Shown here one piece after another: positions 31,334 through 34,745 of a stretch of DNA of 34,745 bases. Location: positions 1-34,745 of IMG/VR virus record IMGVR_UViG_3300048672_000954. One strand, given 5' to 3'. The stretch is from a virus. Positions within the stretch are counted from its first letter, which is position 1. Each line of letters opens with the position of its first letter. The translations under genes and the position numbers were made by a program. A model generated the notes under the pieces. The model had not been told where the DNA came from and did no database searches. It saw nothing but the letters and a program-made list of their open reading frames with translations.

Positions 31334-31340
31334 TAAAAAA

Positions 31341-31526
31341 ATGGAAGAACAAGATTTGAATTATGTGCTTCAGGAAGATAATGTAGAAGATTTCATTGAT
31401 GCTTGCAATAGAGTTATGCTATCAAACTTCGGTAAAGAAGACTATTTTGAAAAATCAGATATAGCAAAACAAAATTGCTTAGAAAAATTTGAGGGTCATA
31501 GAGTCCGAGATGTAATAGGTCTATGA
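31341..31526 (+). CDS. Small acidic hypothetical protein between spike and hub
   Basis: The 61-residue protein is rich in Asp/Glu (LQEDNVEDFIDACNRVM) and starts 7 bp after the spike gene. Its stop overlaps the hub start by 4 bp. It may be a chaperone for the spike or hub, as small genes beside fibre genes often are, but no family was recognised. Confidence 0.5.
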   Translation: MEEQDLNYVLQEDNVEDFIDACNRVMLSNFGKEDYFEKSDIAKQNCLEKFEGHRVRDVIGL

Positions 31527-34465
31527 TTAATATATATCGTGCAGGCTCGTCTATCTTCGAAACGGAGGTAGACGAGCAAACTATTTTTTCTCAGACCCTT
31601 ATGGGAGAAGAAAAAATAGTTTCGAGCTTTATATCTCCTGTAGATTTTAGTTTTACTATAGCAGATTATATTCTTCTTAACGGGAAGAAATTCGAGATTG
31701 TAGGCGAGATTAATAAGCAACAAATTCAAAATTCTCTATTCAAATACGATATAGAATTTTACAGTGAGGTTTACAAGCTTTACAATGCTTTAATTAAGCA
31801 TTTAGGGCGGACAAAATTTAGCTATGTTGCAACACCTTCGGAGATGCTTAGCTTAATAGTTTCCAATATGGGAGAAGGCTGGTATGTAGGCGGTGCACCT
31901 TCTTTAGAGCCTCAGCTATTCGAGTTTAAGGATATGTCTTGCCGTGTGGCTCTTTCAGATATTGCAAGTAAGTTTCAGTTAGAATACTATGTAGATAGCC
32001 AAAATATTTACTTAGTAGAGTCTGTAGGCTCAACTAAGGGCGTGAGTTTGGGCTACGGCAAAAACCAAGGAGCCTACGATATTACTCGTCAATCTGTTTC
32101 TAATAGTTATGCAACGGTTTGGTATGCGTTTGGAGGTTCGCAAAACCTCCCAGCAGGATACAGAGATGGGCAAGACCGCCTTACGCTTAATAGTCCTATA
32201 GAAGTTAATACGGGTCTGTACGGACGAAAAGAAGGCGTGGTAGAGTACGAGTATATTTACCCTCATCGTACAGGTACAATATCTAGCGTAGTAAGCGCAA
32301 CAGTTGTAATAGATAGTTCATTAGATTTTAACCTGAATGAGCAAAATATCACAGATGCTCAGGCAAAAATTGTATTTCAGTCAGGAGAACTCAACGGGCA
32401 GGAGTTCTTTATTACAAAATACGATTCAGTTTCTAAGCAAATAACCTTTCAACCTAACAAGGATGAAACAGGTTACGAAACACCAAACTCAACGTTTTCC
32501 GTTGCTGTAGGTGATCGTTATACGCTAGTAGGCATCACAATGCCAAACAGCTATATTGTATCGGCAGAAACAGAGCTTTATAATACAGCTCTGGAGTATG
32601 CTACTCAAAATAGCCGTCCACAGTTTTCTATTAACGTCAATGTGGACGAAAAGTATATCCGTGAGAACGGTTATGCTTATGCCTTATCAGCAGGCGATAA
32701 GATAACTATTTCAGCTGCAAAGCTGAACTACTCTGGGCTTATCCGTATTCAAAGCATTAGTTACCCTCTTATTAATCCTAACAAGCTAATACTTACACTT
32801 TCGAATACTGTTAATTACTCAGTTTCAGAGCAGTTAGTTAAGGATTCGAAAGAGCAGAAAAAGACTATTATAAATCTCAGAAAGGGATATAATGGATTGA
32901 AAGTTAAACTAGGCTGGAAAACGACTCAGGAGTTATTGAACATGACATTTGACCCAGACGGGTACTTCGATGCTGAAAAAATCAAGCCTCTAAGTATCGA
33001 AACAGGAATGCTTGTTGTTGGGGCTAAGTCACAGCAATTTCTTTTACAGGTCATTATGCAGCCTAATTTCGAAGGTAATGCTAATGTCTTCAAAGTTAGT
33101 GATGGTGTGCTGGTGCATGGTACGATAGAGGAAACAATTAGAACGTGGCAAATCACAGGTCAAACAATTACTGTAGAAGATAATAACGCTCGTTATATCT
33201 ATGCCAAATGTAATAAGGTAGACTATAACGATGCACATATTGTACTTTCCACAGAGCAAAAAAAGCCAAACGACGATAGTGTATATTATTATTTTTGGGT
33301 TGGGGTCCTTCACTCTGTCATGGAAGGTGTACGCTGGATTAGTCTTAGCTATGGAACAACCAGTATCAACGGGAGATTCATTAAGACAGGACGTATTCAG
33401 GACTTTTCTGGAGATACTTACTTCGACTTAGACGAAGGAGTCATTAAAGGGAAAATATCTTTCGTTAATAGCGATAATGAGTATGAAGACATGGCAGACT
33501 TAGCTGATAAGTCAGCCACACATTTCACCACTCCGCCAACACCACCATACAAAGTCGGTGATATTTGGACGAATGGAAGTTTCTTCTATCGTTGTATTAC
33601 CAAGCGTCTAGTAGGTGACGACTTCCATACTGAAGACTGGGAGGATGCAACTGAGTACGACAGTACTCAAACAACGATAGATGGGGGGTTAGTTACTTCA
33701 GGTACTATACAGGTAGCTGGAGATGCCACTATTAAGGCAGGAATGACGGGAAATGGCACGGATGAGACTAGTGTAAGGTTTTGGGCAGGAGATACCTTTT
33801 TGAATCGAGCCATAGCCAAATGGCGAGTATTACAAAACGGTGTAATGTATGCAGCCGATGCCATCATATCAGGTACGATATTCGCAGATGCAGGGCGCTT
33901 TGGAGTACTAAGTATCTTGGGGAATAGCTTAATTAATAACTTTAGTTCTTTGGCACAGATAGTGCTCAGGAACGACCATGAAGCCCAATTTGGTGCGTTT
34001 GGTACCAACGTTAAGCCAGCTACCTCACCAGATCGGGCAGGGCTTATCATAGAGCAAAAGAAGAATGATGGAGGGTGGAATATCGGTGCAGAGCTAAGAG
34101 CAGCTAACAGTACTGATAGAAACGTAGCGTTATGGGTTCCAGAGGGCGAAGCTTTACTCAATCAAGCGACCATCAATGGACGGACAAAGATTGAAGCTAC
34201 GCTTAATAATCAAAACTTACAAGTAGATTGTTCTAAGTATAGCCAAATATGTATCAATCCAATTGGTGCGGGAGATTCAGGCGTTACCCTGCTTACAGAT
34301 AATATTTATGCAGGGAAACAAGTAACAATAATTAATCTGAATATGGGAAAGGCTATGTTTGTTTACAATTCCATTAGAGACCTATCTAGTGTAATTATTA
34401 ACGCTGGAGGCGGAATGATATGCGAATATACTGGAACATATTGGTACGTTGTAGGGTCAAATTAA
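31523..34465 (+). CDS. Tail hub / tail-associated fibre protein (Tal-like)
   Basis: The 980-residue protein has an N-terminal part of about 380 residues resembling prophage tail-hub (Tal-type) proteins: FTIADYILLNGKKFEIVGEI, then SEMLSLIVSNMGEGW and SLGYGKNQGAYDITRQ. The C-terminal half (from about 460) is fibre-like with short repeats and Gly-rich strands, ending AGGGMICEYTGTYWYVVGSN. It would form the tail tip and contact the host. Two strong hairpins overlap its first codons. It is the last gene of the late operon and precedes a strong terminator. Confidence 0.72.
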   Translation: MINIYRAGSSIFETEVDEQTIFSQTLMGEEKIVSSFISPVDFSFTIADYILLNGKKFEIVGEINKQQIQNSLFKYDIEFYSEVYKLYNALIKHLGRTKFSYVATPSEMLSLIVSNMGEGWYVGGAPSLEPQLFEFKDMSCRVALSDIASKFQLEYYVDSQNIYLVESVGSTKGVSLGYGKNQGAYDITRQSVSNSYATVWYAFGGSQNLPAGYRDGQDRLTLNSPIEVNTGLYGRKEGVVEYEYIYPHRTGTISSVVSATVVIDSSLDFNLNEQNITDAQAKIVFQSGELNGQEFFITKYDSVSKQITFQPNKDETGYETPNSTFSVAVGDRYTLVGITMPNSYIVSAETELYNTALEYATQNSRPQFSINVNVDEKYIRENGYAYALSAGDKITISAAKLNYSGLIRIQSISYPLINPNKLILTLSNTVNYSVSEQLVKDSKEQKKTIINLRKGYNGLKVKLGWKTTQELLNMTFDPDGYFDAEKIKPLSIETGMLVVGAKSQQFLLQVIMQPNFEGNANVFKVSDGVLVHGTIEETIRTWQITGQTITVEDNNARYIYAKCNKVDYNDAHIVLSTEQKKPNDDSVYYYFWVGVLHSVMEGVRWISLSYGTTSINGRFIKTGRIQDFSGDTYFDLDEGVIKGKISFVNSDNEYEDMADLADKSATHFTTPPTPPYKVGDIWTNGSFFYRCITKRLVGDDFHTEDWEDATEYDSTQTTIDGGLVTSGTIQVAGDATIKAGMTGNGTDETSVRFWAGDTFLNRAIAKWRVLQNGVMYAADAIISGTIFADAGRFGVLSILGNSLINNFSSLAQIVLRNDHEAQFGAFGTNVKPATSPDRAGLIIEQKKNDGGWNIGAELRAANSTDRNVALWVPEGEALLNQATINGRTKIEATLNNQNLQVDCSKYSQICINPIGAGDSGVTLLTDNIYAGKQVTIINLNMGKAMFVYNSIRDLSSVIINAGGGMICEYTGTYWYVVGSN
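31545..31622 (+). promoter_or_regulatory. Two adjacent hairpins inside the start of the hub gene
   Basis: GCTCGTCTATCT (31545-31556) pairs with AGGTAGACGAGC (31566-31577), 12 pairs including one U-G. The very next base begins AAACTATTTTTTC (31578-31590), which pairs perfectly over 13 bp with GAAAAAATAGTTT (31610-31622). Stems can stack end to end. They could limit translation or, with the T6 run, transcription of the hub gene. Confidence 0.7.
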
Positions 34466-34485
34466 ACCTATTTTAAACTATATTT

Positions 34486-34517
34486 AAAGCCTAGTCACTT
34501 AACTAGGCTTTTTTATT
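34486..34517 (+). terminator. Terminator of the late operon
   Basis: AAAGCCTAG (34486-34494) and CTAGGCTTT (34503-34511) form a perfect 9-bp stem with an 8-nt loop, followed by T-rich TTTATTTTT. It lies just before the right-end transposase sites and would keep late transcripts out of host DNA. Confidence 0.9.
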
Positions 34518-34522
34518 TTTGT

Positions 34523-34549
34523 GCGCAAAATGTACAAGTCGTTTTAAGG
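34523..34549 (-). repeat. Putative transposase end site R2
   Basis: TGTACA is at 34531-34536. On the minus strand it is preceded by TTAAAACGACT, close to the L2/R1 pattern TTAAAACGAAA. Its core is 23 bp from that of R1, the close right-end spacing seen in Mu. Confidence 0.6.
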
Positions 34550-34575
34550 TTTATGTACATTTCGTTTTGCGGTTT
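34550..34575 (-). repeat. Putative transposase end site R1 and right terminus
   Basis: TTTATGTACATTTCGTTTT (34550-34568) is the exact reverse complement of L2, and its TGTACA (34554-34559) is 16 bp from the inferred end, as in L1. The last prophage base is 34575 or 34576 depending on how atatat is assigned. Confidence 0.75.
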
Positions 34576-34745
34576 ATATATCATCCCGTTTAGTGTTTCA
34601 AAAGATGATAAAGTCACGAATGGATTAGCCCTTTGTCCAAACTTACATACAGCGTTTGATAAAGGTCTTGTAAGTATTGATGACCATTTTAGGATTTTGG
34701 TTTCTTCACAAATTAGTGAAAACACAGAACACCCTTACAGTCTGG
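34576..34745 (+). pseudogene. Host HNH endonuclease gene, right fragment
   Basis: From 34577 the frame reads YIIPFSVSKDD, VTNGLALCPNLHTAFDKGL, then SIDDHFRILVS and ENTEHPYSL, continuing past the window end. This is the characteristic C-terminal half of HNH_2-type endonucleases, often restriction or defence nucleases, with the Asn-Gly-Leu-x-Leu-Cys-x-x-Leu-His core. The frame joins the left flank at 1-26 through the target duplication. The gene is split by the prophage. The position usually held by the first His of HNH is Tyr, so the enzyme may have been inactive or variant before insertion. Confidence 0.82.

Larger units (their letters stand above)
27..34575 (+). mobile_element. Complete Mu-like transposable prophage with siphovirus-type tail genes
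   Basis: The element carries a DDE transposase of MuA type, a MuB-type ATPase, a repressor, Mu-type head genes (terminase, DUF935 portal with F domain, gp36- and gpG-like proteins), and a tube/tape-measure/Dit/hub tail set. Each terminus has an inverted TGTACA motif 16 bp inside the proposed end: gggcagaaaaacaaaa before TGTACA on the left and, on the complementary strand, aaaccgcaaaacgaaa on the right. Host sequence atatat is repeated outside both ends, so the boundary is certain only to about 1 bp and the duplication is 5 or 6 bp. All module genes appear intact, so the phage may be functional. Confidence 0.95.

Noticed and set aside
33667-34161. 164-residue open frame on the minus strand
   Set aside because: Antisense shadow of the hub gene with Ser/Pro-rich sequence typical of chance frames.
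27-34575. tRNA genes
   Set aside because: I looked for cloverleaf-like arms and CCA-type ends while reading and saw none; a tRNAscan run would be decisive.

Overview
This window is an essentially complete transposable (Mu-type) prophage, about 34.5 kb, inserted in a host HNH-endonuclease gene. The host is very probably a member of the Bacteroidota. The clearest promoters have the -33 TTTG / -7 TAnnTTTG form (for example 11727-11757 and 2203-2234), leaders are A/T-rich without strong Shine-Dalgarno sequences, and the phage proteins resemble those of Mu-like prophages in this phylum. Both ends are visible. A 6-bp direct repeat (atatat, 21-26 and 34576-34581) flanks the element, terminal inverted repeats carry a TGTACA-centred motif, and rejoining the flanks across the duplication restores one open HNH reading frame.

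Layout. (1) 27-669: left end with transposase-site-like repeats and hairpins, no gene. (2) 670-2144, minus strand: S24-type repressor followed by a zinc-ribbon/YbjQ protein, the probable lysogenic transcript. (3) 2237-11687, plus strand: early operon with a Ner-like regulator, MuA-type transposase, MuB-type ATPase, a second RecA-like ATPase, a GemA-like protein, a DUF3164-like protein, and many small accessory genes with overlapping ends. (4) 11688-11985: a gene-free gap holding a strong promoter, a roughly 180-nt structured non-coding RNA and its terminator. (5) 11986-12697: an antirepressor-like gene and a small partner, ending at a bidirectional terminator. (6) 18503-12741, minus strand: head/packaging operon with small and large terminase, gp36-like adaptor, a portal/F-head-protein/nuclease-like fusion, gpG-like protein and a putative tail terminator. 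(7) 18638-34465, plus strand: protease-scaffold, major capsid protein, lysis genes, tail tube, frameshifted tail chaperone, tape measure, distal tail protein, spike and tail hub. (8) 34466-34575: terminator and right end.

The replication and head-assembly genes follow the Mu plan, but no sheath or contractile baseplate was recognised. Tube, long tape measure, Dit-like protein and hub suggest a siphovirus tail, as in the B3/D3112 group. Unlike Mu, the packaging block is inverted and diverges from the capsid/tail operon, so the 134-bp region 18504-18637 should hold both late promoters.

The most unusual element is the candidate RNA at about 11764-11946. It starts at a near-ideal Bacteroidota promoter and ends at a U-tract. 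It can form a 16-bp 3' helix whose loop pairs with the RNA's own 5' end, giving a large pseudoknot. The 5' end can also pair with DNA just upstream of its promoter, so a read-through transcript would fold differently. No RNA family was recognised. Other points of interest are the portal/F/nuclease fusion, a GGGTTTG -1 frameshift site, and strong hairpins at the starts of three coding regions.
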